Positions 11,271 through 25,200 of a stretch of DNA of 64,000 bases are shown here, piece by piece (the stretch's first letter is position 1; the number at the start of each line of letters is the position of its first letter). The notes under the pieces are model-generated. The model did no database searches and was not told the origin of the DNA. It worked only from the letters and a program-made list of their open reading frames with translations. The stretch is from Dipteronia dyeriana (taxonomy: Eukaryota > Streptophyta > Magnoliopsida > Sapindales > Sapindaceae), in NCBI GenBank assembly GCA_032871835.1, contig CM065296.1, positions 51,241,288-51,305,287 of the forward strand, read 5' to 3'. Position numbers and translations under genes: made by a program.

Positions 11271-11282
11271 ATCCTCAACTTC

Positions 11283-12180
11283 TTAAGGTGTCTTAGGACA
11301 CTGTTCCTTAGACAGGTGAACTCCATGCCTAGAAGGTAAATTACCTTGCTTGGAGTTTTGCATCGAAAATCGCACAAGAATCTTGTCGATATATAATGCC
11401 TGAGACAGTGCTATGAGTTTGTTCTTACGATCCCTTATAAGTTGGTTCCCTAGAACATAACTTGCCTCTCCCAAATCTATCATTTGGAATTGGCTAGCCT
11501 GCCAGCCTTTTACATCAGACAACACTCCCATATCATTCCCAATTAGTAGGATATAATCTACGTATAGGACTAAGAAAACTATTTTCTTATCAATGATACG
11601 CTTGTAGACACAAGGCGCATCGACGTTCTTCTTAAAGCCATAGGTTTTGATCACATCATCAAACCTAATGTTCCATGATCTAGATGCTTACTTAAGTCTA
11701 TAGATGGACCTTTACAGCTTGCAAACCTTTTGCTTTTGATCTGGAGACACGAATCCCTCTGGTTGCATCATATAGATGCTCTCATCAAGAATGCCATTCA
11801 AGAATACAGTCTTGACGTCCATTTTCCAAATTTCGTAATAGAAATAGGCATCAATGGATAAGAGAATCCTAATAGACTTAAACATGGCTACTGGCGAGAA
11901 GGTATTTTTATAACCGACCCCTTTTTTCTAGGTAAAACCCTTGGCCACTAGCCTTTCCTTGAAGGTCTCTACCTTCCTGTCTACTCCTCTCTTTCTCTTG
12001 TAGATCCATTTACACTATGGGTTTTACCCCATCCAGTAAGTCTACAAGATCCTAGACTGAGTTAGAGTGCATGGACTCTATCTCGAGATTCATGGCTTTA
12101 AGCCATTCCTCTTTATCAGGATCTTCCATTGCATTCTTAAATGTCAATGGATCATCCATACTATCAGTAGAGACAACACT
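11283..12180 (-). pseudogene. Copia pol: reverse transcriptase (inactivated)
   Basis: The longest open part, 11283-11654, encodes the palm region with LVLYVDYILLIGND. The catalytic box is YVDY rather than YVDD: the second Asp codon reads TAT on the minus strand at 11553-11555. Further upstream on the minus strand (about 11655-12180) fragments such as WKMDVKTVFLNG and SIYMMQPEGFVS show the fingers and earlier palm, broken by in-frame stops. It follows integrase and precedes RNase H, the copia order. Loss of the second catalytic Asp plus the stops makes it non-functional. Confidence 0.85.
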
Positions 12181-12560
12181 TTATCCCTCACCTATACCTA
12201 AATAGCGTTCAGGTTGTCTCACAACCCTCTCACTACGTCTAGGTGGTAGTGTATTCTTATCATGAACCATCTGACTCTCAGATGTTTATAGATCAACAAC
12301 TCTTGTAGATGAAGCACTAGTTCACCAGGCACTAACTCATTTAATACAATCATGGAACAAGGTTTATGGTCACTAATGTAATTGTCCTCAAGAAACGTTG
12401 CATTTTTTGATACAAATACTTTATTGTCTTCAGGACTATAGAAATGTCCACCTCTGGTCTCCTTGGAATATCCTACAAATAGGCAGACAACAGACTAGGA
12501 TTCTAGCTTTCCAGTTCTGTTCTTCAGCACCTGTACTGGACACCCCTATATGCGAAAATG
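12181..12560 (-). pseudogene. Copia pol linker between integrase and RT
   Basis: No long open frame. By position it is the variable region between integrase and reverse transcriptase, riddled with stops. The region near 12400-12500 has traces of the integrase C-terminal strand block (for example GYSKETRGGHFY-like reading on the minus strand). Confidence 0.5.
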
Positions 12561-13200
12561 TCACAAACTAGCTTTACGACCATTCCATAACTCTAGGCGA
12601 GTCTTAGGAACAGATTTGGATGGCACTACATTCAAAATGTATGTCATTGTTTGTAACACATATCCCCAGAAGGAATTTGGTAATGATGAGAAACTAATCA
12701 TAGATCTTACCATTCCCATTAGGGTTCTATTTCTCCTCTCCGCTACACCATTTTGCTGAGGTTTACATGGAGCTGTGAGTTGGGAAACTATCCCATGCTC
12801 GACCATTAAGTCTTCAAACTCTTGGTCAAGATACTCACCTCCACGATCCGATCGTAGTGACTTGATAGTCCTACCTAATTGATTCTCAACTTCAGCTCAA
12901 AATTCTTTGAACATTTCAAATGTTTCCAACTTCCGTTGCATTAGGTAGACGTATCTATATCTTGATAGTCATCTATAATGGTGACATAATACTCATAAAC
13001 CACCCCTAGCTTTAACATTCATCGGTCCGCAGATATCGTTATGTATAAGCTCTAACGGTTCTTTAGCTCTAAGCCCTTTTTTAGTAAAAGGTCTCATAGT
13101 CATCTTACCTTCCAGACAAAATTCACAAATAGGTAAGGTGCTAACCTTTAACTTACTTAAAGGTCCGATTTTTACTAATCTGTCTATCCGGCCAATGTTG
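12561..13200 (-). pseudogene. Copia pol: integrase (broken)
   Basis: 12561-12806 encodes [20 protein letters not shown] and then VAERRNRTL, the copia integrase block holding the third acidic residue (Glu of AERRNRT). Immediately upstream (about 12810-12870) [17 protein letters not shown] supplies the second Asp of the DDE triad. The rest of the core and the zinc finger toward 13200 are present only as interrupted frames. Integrase before RT is diagnostic for Ty1/copia. Confidence 0.8.
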
Positions 13201-13220
13201 ATATGACCAAGACTTAGATG

Positions 13221-13772
13221 TCAGAGATACGTGTCATTATCTGGAGAAATCTTATGTTGTTTGGTTTTTGGTTTTTCAACCTTAAACATTTCAGAGTTGA
13301 GTAGTGTAGTATGTATTAATGGTCTTAAAACATATAAATTGTTTTCATTAATTCCTAAAAAAATATTCAGACCATTCTTTTCAATAATAACAGACTTATT
13401 ATTAAAAGAAATAGAATATTTTTGTTCTAACAACTTAGAAACGGAAATCAAATTCCGTGTAAATTCAGGAATGTACAATACATTGACCAACAATATATAA
13501 TTATTACAAAAACATAATCTAATTACGTCCACTGCTTGTGCCGACACGACATCCCCTGACCCCACACGCATTGAGAAGGTTTGATTCTCTAGCTGTGTCC
13601 AAGAATTAGTCCATTGTAAAGAAGAACAAACATGGTTAGTGGCCCCCGAATCAACTATCCTGGGTGAAGAATCATCTTCCACTAAACACGACTCAAGAAC
13701 AAGTAAATCATATTTACTTTTATTAGACTTCTTCTTGCTTTGGGCTTTCTTGGGTTTAGGCTTACCTTTCAC
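13221..13772 (-). pseudogene. Copia protease and pre-integrase region
   Basis: A 183-codon open stretch. A lysine-rich N-terminus that would follow the gag zinc knuckle leads to IVDSGATNHVC, the active-site motif of copia aspartic protease. LYIPEFTRNLISVSKL and the pre-integrase part follow, ending around residue 183. This is the best-preserved section of the element. It lies in the correct order between gag and integrase. The open frame stops at 13221, before the integrase zinc finger, so the polyprotein is interrupted. Confidence 0.85.
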
Positions 13773-13898
13773 TTTCTCAGTAGACCTCTTTCTCTTCTTA
13801 TTATTAGAGTAGGAAGATGGTTCAGCAACATTTGCCTCACCGGTCTTACCCTTGTTGTCCTTAGTCTAGGACTCAAAGGTAGTGAGCTCATTGAGCAA

Positions 13899-14477
13899 CT
13901 ATGTGAGATTGAACCTTAACTTGTTCATCCCGTAGTTGCTCTTAAACTGATCAAAACTCTTCAGAAGAGTGATCAGTATGATGCTCACTTGACTGGGTTT
14001 GTCAATGGCCCCGCCATTGACTTCTGCCTTGTTAAAGTAGTACATCATGCTCATGACATATTCCCTAACTGGTGTACCTTCCTTCATACGAGCGAGCATA
14101 ACGGAACGAACAACTTCATGTCTTTTTTGCTTAGAGGGCTACCCGAACATAGCTTACAATGACTCCATGATTTCGAATTCGGAAGTCATTGCTTTATTGT
14201 TTGTGACAAGCACTTCTATTATATAAACCAACAGCTATGTTCAAGCCTTCTCATCAGATGAGACCCATTGTTCGTATGCCTCACTAACAGTTCGTGTGGC
14301 ATTGGCAGTAGGCGCTGGAGGACATTCCTCCGTAAGCACAAACTTGAGGTCTTTGGTGACCAATATTTCATTAATGTTAAGTTTCCACTTAGTGTAGTTA
14401 TTACCAGTTAATTTGTCGTTTATGAGAATTTGAAGTAATGCAGAAGACATTATTGCTGAAATAAATAAAACATTCAT
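13899..14477 (-). pseudogene. Copia gag (broken)
   Basis: 14241-14477 is the gag N-terminus, with LTGNNYTKWKLNINEIL and EAYEQWVSSDEKA, features of plant copia gag. 13899-14099 is a central part with MKEGTPVREYVMSMMYYFNK. Between and after them the frame is interrupted; a CCHC zinc knuckle expected around 13780-13890 is not readable in one frame. The start may be the ATG at 14477 or an internal ATG ten codons later (MSSALLQ), which resembles usual gag starts better. Confidence 0.75.
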
Positions 14478-16002
14478 TCAGTTATTTATTTAAAACAAGT
14501 GCGAGTGCTTTAGCATAAATTTTAACATGATGCATAAACATGTTTAACGAACTAGAACTACCTTAAAACTAGTTGCTATACCACGACAATCCAACATACC
14601 ATAAAGAAGTGCCGCCTTAGGGTCGGTCAAGTCTTTGCATGTTGGACCGAGACATTTTCAATCAAATGATATTCTAGAATAATTCTTATTCCATATCATT
14701 CAACCATCGTTCATTTAGTCAGGTTTTTAATTAACAAACTTAATCAAAACCTTCGTGAGTGTAGCCCACCATTTCAGATCTTATGAGCTTAACTTGAGAA
14801 TTACCGCCTTAGGGTCGGTCAATCTCAAAATACCATCAGAAATCCTATCCGTTAGAAAGTCAACCTTAGTAATGACCATTGTGGAAACCCTCCTTAGGGA
14901 GGACGAAAGCAAAGCCGTCACGAGGCCTTACTCGAATCTCACGGTGTTGAACTAATGATGAAGACCGCTGGATATATATGTCATATATCCCTCTTCCACT
15001 CACTATTTTAAAATTAGGGTTTTCTATTAACTGTTAATGCACCTAGACTCTACAGGATTAAATGACTAACTTTAATCAAATCATCTAGCGCATTAACTAA
15101 TTAAAACCAAATTCTAATTAACTAATAAATTATTAATGATTTTTAACAATTAAAAATCTAATATATTAGTGAATAATCTAAGCCTTTGTAAACTATTTAC
15201 TAGGGTTAGATTATTATGTTAGTGTTTACCAAGTTTTAACTATTAAAACCCAAACACTTTATTTGGATCATTTATTATTAGGTAATTAATCGTATTAATC
15301 CTAATTACAATAAATGACCCTATTAATCTAACTTATTAAACTCTTTAATAACTAGATTAATATTAATGAGAATTACCAAGTTTTCTAACCATTAAAAACT
15401 AATCTCATTATTCATAGCCAATTATATATATTACCCATTTTAATCACATTAAAAAAAATACATAAAATATCAGGCTATGATGCATGTATGACATATCAAA
15501 TATATTTGTGTAGGCACATCTAATCTAAATGACATACATATGCATGACAATGCTTTTATCATCATATAATATAAAGCATACATGAATTGACCGACTACTG
15601 TGGATTATTTAACCTAAAAGAATGGAATCTGAAATTACAAAAAAAATTCCCAAGGCATTCCTTGGTCTTCTTGTAATTTCCGAGTCTTCCAGTCTCTTCA
15701 GGTCACTTCGATTCATCTCATGAATCCATCTTCACGATTTTTCCAGGTTTTCAATATGGGTTACAATTTTTTTTTTACAATACAATAACAGTAAAAAAAT
15801 ATATAAACATAAATTAATAGTAATACAACCCATAAACCCTAAATTCACAGTACCGTATAATTAACGATCAATCATGTTTTTGTAAATTATATATAAAAAA
15901 TTAATATACATACAAAAACAACATACAGTTAATTTAAATCGTGCCTACACAATCATACATACAGGAGCATCGAAAACAATTTTCTGCTCCTAAAAATAAT
16001 TT
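14478..16002 (-). mobile_element. Copia 5' leader, AT-rich, non-coding
   Basis: 1.5 kb between the primer-binding site and gag. The 19-bp string CCGCCTTAGGGTCGGTCAA occurs twice, at 14612-14630 and 14804-14822. The rest (15000-15960) is AT-rich. Short plus-strand open frames in it have no homology that I can recognise. Confidence 0.6.
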
Positions 16003-16015
16003 GGCTCTGATACCA
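16003..16015 (-). other. Copia primer-binding site
   Basis: On the minus strand TGGTATCAGAGCC, complementary to initiator-Met tRNA. It is separated by two bases from the end of the 5' LTR (CCAACA, ending at 16018). It fixes the element as minus-strand. Confidence 0.9.
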
Positions 16016-16017
16016 AC

Positions 16018-16581
16018 TGTTGGAACCCCGTTCACATGTTACGCAGCGGAGTTAGGTTTTAAATTTTTTAATACAGATCTTAATCTGTATCTGGAACCAG
16101 TGAACTTGGGATAGTAATTATTTTTCAGAACTAATAAGTACAATATATAAACACAGGAAATTGTAATCGATAAAATCGGAAGAAGAAAGTCTTACCAACG
16201 TTTAGAGGCTCCTTCACTTTTCGATATGCTCCTGTTTGAATCACTCGCACCTACGTTTGGAGACTCCTTCACTTTACGATGTGCTCATGTCTGAACCACT
16301 CGATCTTCCTTGCTATATCTCAGAACTGGTAACTGCTTGTGGGCGTGTCACGATCTCAAGAGCTTGAATGGAGGATGTAGAGAATTGAAGAAACTCTTTC
16401 TTCAATGTGTTTCAAAAACACAAAAAACATGAAACAAGATATATCTATATCTCACGCCTGCTTCCTTTTCCACAAAAACAAGTTTCAATGTGTAACTTTT
16501 GCAAAGAGTTCTTCTTTTTAAAAAAACGTTTGACCAAAAACAAAAAAAAAACTGATCTTTTTTTTAAAATAATTTTGTCAA

Positions 16582-16620
<39 letters not shown>

Positions 16621-17667
16621 ATCTTTCTCCTGCACTTCCGTTTTATATATAGTATGTGTATCAAGTATTTGTATCCTATGCAAATTCTTCTTTTGACTAA
16701 TGTTTCATGTACACACATCAATTTGCATCCAATGTAATCTCTTGTGTTATTAATTGATATATATCTTTTAATTATCATTTTAAATATATCTAATATATTA
16801 AAAGTGATAATAAGTATTTTAAATTTAAACTTAAATTCAATACTTAGATAAATCATTTAGTAAAAATAAAATAATCCTATTATTTTATCTTCACCTAAAT
16901 CCATATATCAACTAACACCCTCCAATTAATAGTTAATTAATAATCAATAATTATCAATATAATTAAATAATCTAATTATTTAATTAATTTAACTATTAAC
17001 ATTCATTAATTAAATAATCTCATTTTTCAATTAATTCCCGATTAAATACAATTAATTGGACAATCCAATTAATTAACCGTGACCCTTGTTACCTAAATCG
17101 ATCGGGCTAGCAAGGGGACCTAATTGACCTACAGTATTTTGAGATCCAATAATCCCTGAAATCAATAATTAAACTCTTTAATTAACATTCCTTGATTATC
17201 AACTCCGGTGTTATTCTACTAAAAACCCGAAGCTGGACTCTCTCAACTGTATAAGCTTTTACACAGACCGATACAACTCGGTGTCCATCGATATAGCTAT
17301 TACACATGGTGTGATCCTCCATAATAGTTCATAATTAGAGATGGTTTATAATGTCCGTTATACCCCTCTAATTACATATGTCATTTAAGTACCATTGATT
17401 CTCTAATGGATAATAAATCCTATTTCCTTACGGAATTAGGAGAGCGCTCATATTGTCTAAGCCCCGAATCAACCCTTAAGGGAACTACCATCTACTTCTC
17501 ACAAGAAGGAGTGGATTCCACTATTGTGTACAAACCTTCGCAGCCACAGGCCAAACAGCAATCCCAACATACGGAGTATATTGATCGGGAAATGCATCTG
17601 ACCTCACTCATGGTATATCAAAGACATTGATTTAACCTGAACAAATCGATAAGACACTCAGGATTAA
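16018..17667 (-). mobile_element. Ty1/copia 5' LTR, truncated by the satellite array
   Basis: The minus-strand LTR ends CCAACA at 16018 and extends right to about 17667, where it stops abruptly at the satellite. 17520-17667 match 9984-10130 of the 3' LTR, but the ~440 bp that should lie beyond (the start of the LTR, seen at 10131-10568) are missing. A TA microsatellite sits at 16583-16618. Together the two LTRs imply a full length near 2.1 kb. Confidence 0.75.
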
Positions 17668-19269
17668 AAATTAAAGGTTGTTCCGTTTATTAGCCTTGAG
17701 TGGTTCCTGGGAACTACTCTAACAATGGTTACAACGTAAAAGTCGTTTCAAAGAACGTCGAAGATGTTCCCGGGAACAACTTTGACATTATAGATAACGT
17801 TAGAGTGGTTTTCAAAATATAAAAGTTTTTCCATTTCTAAACGTTAAGTGGTTCCCGGAAACATCTCTAACGTTAGTTACAACGTAAAAGTGGTTTTCAA
17901 GAACGTTGAAGTTATTTCCAATGTGAAGTTGATCCAGGGACAACTTTGATGTTATAAATAACATTAGATTGGTTTCCAGAAAATGAAAGTTGTTCACTTT
18001 GTTAACGTTGAGTGGTTCCCGGGAATAACTCTAACGTTGGTTAAAACGTAAAAGTGGTTTCTAAGAGCATCAATTTTTTTCCCAACGATAAGTTGTTCCT
18101 AGGAAAAACTTTGACGTTATAGATAACATTAGAGTGGTTTCAAAAATATAAAAAATGTTTTCTTTGTTAACGTTGAGTGGTTCCTGAGAACAACTCTAAC
18201 GTATGTTACAATGTAAAAGTGGTTTCCAAGAACGTCGAAGTTTTTCCCAACAAGAAGTTGTTCCTAGAATAACTTTGACATTATAGATAACGTTAGAGTG
18301 GTTTCTAATATATAAAAGTTGTTCCATTTGTTAACGTTGACTGGTTTCCGGAAACAACTCTAACTTTGGTTACAACGTAAAAGTGGTTTCCAAGAACGTC
18401 CAAGTTGTTCCCAATAAGAAGTTGTTCCCGGGAACAACTTTGACGTTATAGATACATTAGAGTGGTTCCCAAAATATAAACGTTGTTCCCTTTGTTAACG
18501 TTGAGTGGATCCCGGGAATAACTCTAACGTTGGTTACAAAGTAAAAGTGGTATCCAAGAACTTCGAAGTTGTTCATAACGAGAAGTTGTTCCAGGGAACA
18601 TATTTGACGTTATAGATAATGTTAGAGTGGTTTCATAAAAATAAAAGTTGATCCCTTTTGTAACGTTAAATGGTTCCATGGAACAACAATAATGTCGGTT
18701 ACAACGTAAAAGTGGTTTCCAAGAACGTCGATGTTGTTCCCGGGGAAAACTTTGACTATATAGATAACGTTAGACTGCTTTCCAAAAATATTAAAGTTGT
18801 TCCCTTTGTTAACGTTGAGTGGTTCTCGGGAACAACTCTAACATTACTTACAACCTAAAGGTGGTTTCAAAGAACTTTGAACCTGTTCCCAACGAGAAGT
18901 TATTTCCGGGAACAACTTTGACGTTATAGATAACGTTAGAGTGGTTTCCAAATTATAAAAGTTGTTCCATTTTACACCTTAGGTGGTTCCCTGAAACAAC
19001 TATAACGTTGCTTACAACATAAAAGTGGTTTCCAAGAACTTCAAAGTTGTTGTCGGGAACAACTTTTAACGTTATAGATAACGTTATAACGTTAGAGTGG
19101 TTTCCAAAATATAAAAGTTTTTCCCTTTGTTAATGTTGAATGGTTCCCATGAACAACTCTAACGTTGGTTACAACGTCAAAGTTGTTTCCAAGATGGTCG
19201 AAGTTGTTAACAACGAGAACTTGTTCCTGGGAACAACTTAGACGTTATAGATAATGTTAACGTGATTTC

Positions 19270-22200
19270 CATAATATAAAAGTTTTTCCTTTTTTAACGT
19301 TATGTGGTTCCCGGAAACAACTCTAACGATGGTTACAACGTAAAAGTGATTTCCGAGAACTTCGAAGTTTTTCCCGATGAGAAGTTGTTCCCGGGAAAAA
19401 CTTTTACGTTATATATAACGTCAGAGTTGTTTCAAAAATATAAAAGTTGCTCCCATTGTTAATGTTAAGGGGTTCCCGGGAACACCAATAACGTTGGTTA
19501 CAACGTATTAGTGGTTTCTAAGAACATCTAAGTTGTTCCCAACAACGTTACAGATAACGTTAGAGTGGTTCACTAAAATAAAAGTTGTTCTATTTTATAA
19601 CGTTGGGTGGTTCCCGGAAACAACTCTAACGTTGGTTACAAAGTAAAAGAGGTTTCCAAGAACATCGAAGTTTTATCCAATAAAACGTTGTTCTCGGGAA
19701 TAACTTTAACGTTATAGATAACGTTAGAGTGGTTTCCGCAATTTAAAAGTTGTTCCTTTTGTTAACGTTGAATGGATCCAAGGAACAACTCTAACGTTGG
19801 TTACAACGATCCAAGAACTTTGAACTTGTTCCCGATAAGAAGTTGTTCCAGGGAACAACTTTGTCGTTATAGATAATGTTAGAGTGGTTTCCAAAAATAT
19901 AAAAGTTGTCCCCTTTGTTAACGTTAAGTGGTTCCCGGAAACAACTCTAACGTTGGTTACAATGTAAGAGTTGTTTCAAAGAACGTCAAAGTTGTTCCTA
20001 ACGATAAGTTTTTCACGGGAACAACTTAGGCGTTATATAGAACGTAAAGTGGTTTCCAAAAACTAAAAGTTGTTCCCATTGTAAACATTGAGTTGTTCCT
20101 AGGAACAACTCTAACATTTATTAAAACATAAAAGTGGTTTCTAAGAACATTGAAGTTGTTCCCAATGAGAAATTATTCCTGGGAACAACTTTGATGTTAT
20201 AGATAACGTTAGAGTGGTTTCTGAAATATAAATGTTGTTCCTTTATTAACATTATGTGGTTCCCGGAAACAACTCTAACATTGTTTACAACGTAAAAGTG
20301 ATTTCCGAGAACTTCAAAGTTTTTCCCGATGAGAAGTTGTTCCTGGGAAAAACTTTGACGTTATATGTAACATCAGAGTTGTTTCAAAAATTTAAAAGTT
20401 GCTCCCATTGTTAACGTTAAGTGGTTCCCGGGAACACCTATAACGTTGGTTACAACGTATTAGTGGTTTCTAAGAACATCGAAGTTGTTCCCAACAACGT
20501 TACAGATAACGTTAGAGTGGTTCACTAAAATAAAAGTTGTTCTATTTTATAACGTTGGGTGGTTCCCGGAAACAACTCTAACGTTGGTTACAAAGTAAAA
20601 GAGGTTTCCAAGAACGTCGAAGTTTTTCCCAATGAGAAGTTATTCTCAAGAATAACTTTAACGTTATAGATAAAGTTAGAGTGGTTTCCGCAATTTAAAA
20701 GTTGTTCCCTTTGTTAACGTTGAATGGATCCCGGGAAAAACTCTAACGTTGGTTACAACGATCCAAGAACTTTGAAGTTGTTCCCGATAAGAAGTTGTTC
20801 CAGGGAACAACTTTGTCGTTATAGATAATGTTAGAGTGGTTTCCAAAAATATAAAAGTTGTACCCTTTGTTAACGTTGAGTGGTTCCCGGAAACAACTTT
20901 AACGTTGGTTACAATGTAAAAGTTGTTTCAAAGAACGTCAAAGTTGTTCCTAACGATAAGTTTTTCACGGGAACAACTTAGGCGTTATATATAACGTAAA
21001 GTGGTTTCCAAAAAATAAAAGTTGTTCCCATTGTAAACATTGAGTTGTTCCTAGGAACAACTCTAACATTTATTAAAACATAAAAGTGGTTTCTAAGAAC
21101 AATGAAGTTGTTCCCAATGAGAAATTATTCATGGGAACAACTTTGATGTTATAGATAACGTTAGAGTGGTTTCTGAAATATAAATGTTGTTCCTTTATTA
21201 ACGTTATGTGGTTCCCGGAAACAACTCTAACATTGGTTACAACGTAAAAGTGATTTCCGAGAACTTCAAAGTTTTTCCCGATGAGAAGTTGTTCCCGGAA
21301 AAAACTTTGACGTTATATATAACGTCAGAGTTGTTTCAAAAATATAAAAGTTGCTCCCATTGTTAACGTTAAGTGGTTCCCGGGAACACCTATAACGTTG
21401 GTTACAACGTATTAGTGGTTTCTAAGAACATCGAAGTTGTTCCCAACAACGTTACAGATAACGTTAGAGTGGTTCACTAAAATAAAAGTTGTTCTATTTT
21501 ATAACGTTGGGTGGTTCCCGGAAACAACTCTAACGTTGGTTACAAAGTAAAAGAGGTTTCCAAGAACGTCGAAGTTTTTCCCAATGAGAAGTTGTTCTCG
21601 AGAATAACTTTAACGTTATAGATAACGTTAGAGTGGTTTACACAATTTAAATGTTGTTTCCTTTTTTAACGTTGAGTGGTTCCCGGGAAAAACTTTAACG
21701 TTTGTTAAAACGTAAAAGTGGTTTCTAAGAGCATCGATTTTTTTCCCAACGATAAGTTGCTCCCAGGAACAACTTTGACGTAGTAGATAACGTTAGAGTG
21801 GTTTCAAAAAATTTAAAAATGTTTCCTTTGTTAACGTTGAGTGGTTCCTGAGAACAACTCTAACGTATGTTACAATGTAAAAGTGGTTTCCAAGAACGTT
21901 GAAGTTGTTCCCAAAGAGAATTTGTTCCTAGAATAACTTTGACGTTACAGATAACGTTAGAGTGGATTCCGGGAACAACTCTAACGTTGGTTACAAAGTA
22001 CAAGTGGTATCCAAGAACTTCGAAGTTGTTCCCAACGAGAAGTTTTTCCAGGAAACATATTTGACGTTATAGATAATGTTAGAGTGGTTTTATAAAAATA
22101 AAAGTTGATCCCTTTTGTAATGTTAAATTGTTCCATGGAACAACATTAATGTCGGTTACAATTTAAAAGTTTTTTCCAAGAACGTCAATTTTGTTCCCGG

Positions 22201-25200
22201 AGAAAAATTTGACTATATAGATAACGTTAGACTGCTTTCAAAAATATAAAAGTTATTCCCTTTGTTAACGTTGAGTGGTTCTTGAGAACAACTCTAACAT
22301 TAGTTACAATGTAAAGGTGGTTACAAAGAACTTCGAACTTGTTCCCAACGAGAAGTTATTTCCGGGAACAACTTTGACGTTATAGATAATGTTAGAGTGG
22401 TTTCCAAATTATAAAAGTTGTTCCATTTTACACCTTAAGTGGTTCCCTGAAACAACTATAATGTTGCTTACAACATAAAAGTGGTTTCCAAGAACTTCAG
22501 AGTTGTTGCCGGGAACAACTTTGACGTTATAGATAATGTTAGAGTGGTTTCCAAAATATAAAAGTTGTTCCCTTTGTTAACGTTGAATTGTTCCCATGAA
22601 CAACTCTAACGTTGGTTACAACGTCAAAGTTGTTTCCAAGAAGGTCGAAGTTGTTAACTACGAGAACTTGTTCCGGGGAACAACTTAGACGTTATAGATA
22701 ATGTTAAAGTGATTTCCATAATATAAAAGTTGTTCCTTTTTTAACGTTATGTGGTTCCCGGAAACAACTCTAACGTTTGTTACAACGTAAAAGTGATTTT
22801 CGAGAACTTCGAAGTTTTTCCCCATGAGAAGTTGTTCCCGGGAAAAACTTTGACGTTAAATATAACGTCAGAGTTGTTTCAAAAATATAAAAGTAGCTGC
22901 CATTGTTAATGTTAAGTGGTTCCCGGGAACACCTATAGCGTTGGTTACAACGTATTAGTGGTTTCTAAGAACATCGAAGTTGTTCCCAACAACGTTACAG
23001 ATAACGTTAGAGTGGTTAACTAAAATAAAAGTTGTTCTGTTTTATAACGTTGAGTGGTTCCCGGAAACAACTCTAACATTGGTTACAAAGTAAAAGAGGT
23101 TTCCAAGAACGTCGAAGTTTTTCCCAATAAAACTTTGTTCTCGGGAATAACTTTAACGTTATAGATAACGTTAGAGTGGTTTCCACAATTTAAAAGTTGT
23201 TCCCTTTGTTAACGTTGAGTGGATCCCGGGAACAACTCTAACGTTGGTTACAACGATCGAAGAACTTCGAAGTTGTTCCCAATGAGAAGTTGTTCCAGGG
23301 AACAACTTTGAAGTTATAGATAATGTTAGAGTGGTTTCCAAAAATATAAAAGTTGTCCCCCTTGTTAACGTTGAGTGGTTCCCGGAAACAACTCTAATGT
23401 TGGTAACAACGTTAAAGTTGTTTCAAAGAACATCGAAGTTGCTCCTAACGAGAAGTTTTTCCTGGGAACAACTTTGGCGTTATATATAACGTAAAGTGGT
23501 TTCAAAAAAATAAAAGTTGTTCCCATTGTAAACATTGAGTTGTTCCCAGGAACAACTCTAACATTTATTAAAACGTAAAAGTGGTTTCTAAGAACATTGA
23601 AGTTGTTCCCAACGAGAAATTATTCCCTGGAACAACTTTGATGTTATAGATAACGTCAGAGTGGTTTCCGAAATATAAATGTTGTTTCTTTATTATCGTT
23701 ATGTGGTTCCCGGAAAAAACTCTAGCATTGGTTACAACGTAAAAGTTATTTTCGAGAACTTTGAAGTTTTTCCCGATGAGAAGTTGTTCCCGGGAAAAAC
23801 TTTGACGTTATATATAACGTCAGAGTTGTTTCAAAAATATAAATGTTGCTCCCATTGTTAACGTTAAGTGGTTCCCGGGAACACCTATAAAGTTGGTTAT
23901 AACGTATTAGTGGTTTCTAAGAAAATCGAAGTTGTTCCCAACAACATTACAGATAACGTTAGAGTGGTTCAAAAATATAAGTTGTTCTGTTTTATAACGT
24001 TGAGTGGTTCCTGGAAAAAACTCTAACGTTGGTTACAAAGTAAAAAAGGTTTCCATGAACGTCGAAGTTTTTCCAAATGAGAATGTTTCTCGGGAATAAC
24101 TTTAACGTGATATATAACGTTAGAGTTGTTTACACAATTTAAAAGTTGTTCCCTTTGTTAACGTTGAGTGGTTCCCGGGAATAACTCTAACGTTGGTTAA
24201 AACGTAAAAGTGGTTTCTAAGAGCATCGATTTTTTTCCCAACGATAAGTTGTTCCAAGGAACAACTTTGACGTTATAGATAATGTTAGAGTGGTTTCAAA
24301 AATATAAAAAATGTTTCCTTTGTTAACGTTGAGTGGTTCCTGAGAACAACTCTAACGTATGTTACAGTGTAAAAGTGGTTTCCAAGAACGTCGAAGTTGT
24401 TCCCAACGAGAAGTTGTTCCTAGAATAACTTTGACGTTATAGATAACGTTAGAGTGGTTTCTAATATATAAAAGTTTTTCCATTTGTTAACGTTGAGTGG
24501 TTCCCGGAAACAACTCTAACTTTGGTTACTACGTAAAAGTGGTTTCCAAGAACTTTCAAGTTGTTCCCTATAAGAAGTTGTTCCCCGGAACAACTTTGAC
24601 GTTATAGATACATTAGAGTGGTTTCCAAAATATAAACATTGTTCCCTTTGTTAACGTTAAGTGGATCCCGGGAACAAATCTAACGTTGGTTACAAAGTAA
24701 AAGTGGTATCCAAGAACTTCGAAGTTGTTCCCAACGAGAAGTTGTTCCAGGGAACATATTTGACGTTATAGATAATGTTAGAGTGGTTTCATAAAAATAA
24801 AAGTTGATCCTTTTGTAATGTAAAATGGTTCCATGGAACAACATTAATGTCGGTTACAACGTAAAAGTGGTTTCCAAGAACGTCGATGTTGTTCCCGTTG
24901 AAAACTTTGACTATATAGATAACATTAGACTGCTTTCCAAAATAAAAAAATTGTTCCCTTTGTTAACATTGAGTGGTTTTCGGGAACAACTCTAACATTA
25001 GTTACAACGTAAAGGTGGTTTCAAAGAACTTCGAATCTGTTCCCAACGAGACGTTATTTCCGGGAACAACTTTGACGTTATAGATAACGTTAGAGTGGTT
25101 TCCAAATTATAAAAGTTGTTCCATTTTACACCCTAAGTGGTTCCCTGAAACAACTATAACATTGCTTACAACATAAAAGTGGTTTCCAAGAACTTCAAAG

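Noticed and set aside
14755..14955. Plus-strand open frame in the copia leader
   Set aside because: Non-coding leader of a minus-strand element; no homology or start signal recognised.
16578..16856. Minus-strand open frame with an Ile-Tyr repeat
   Set aside because: It is a translation of the TA microsatellite inside the copia LTR.
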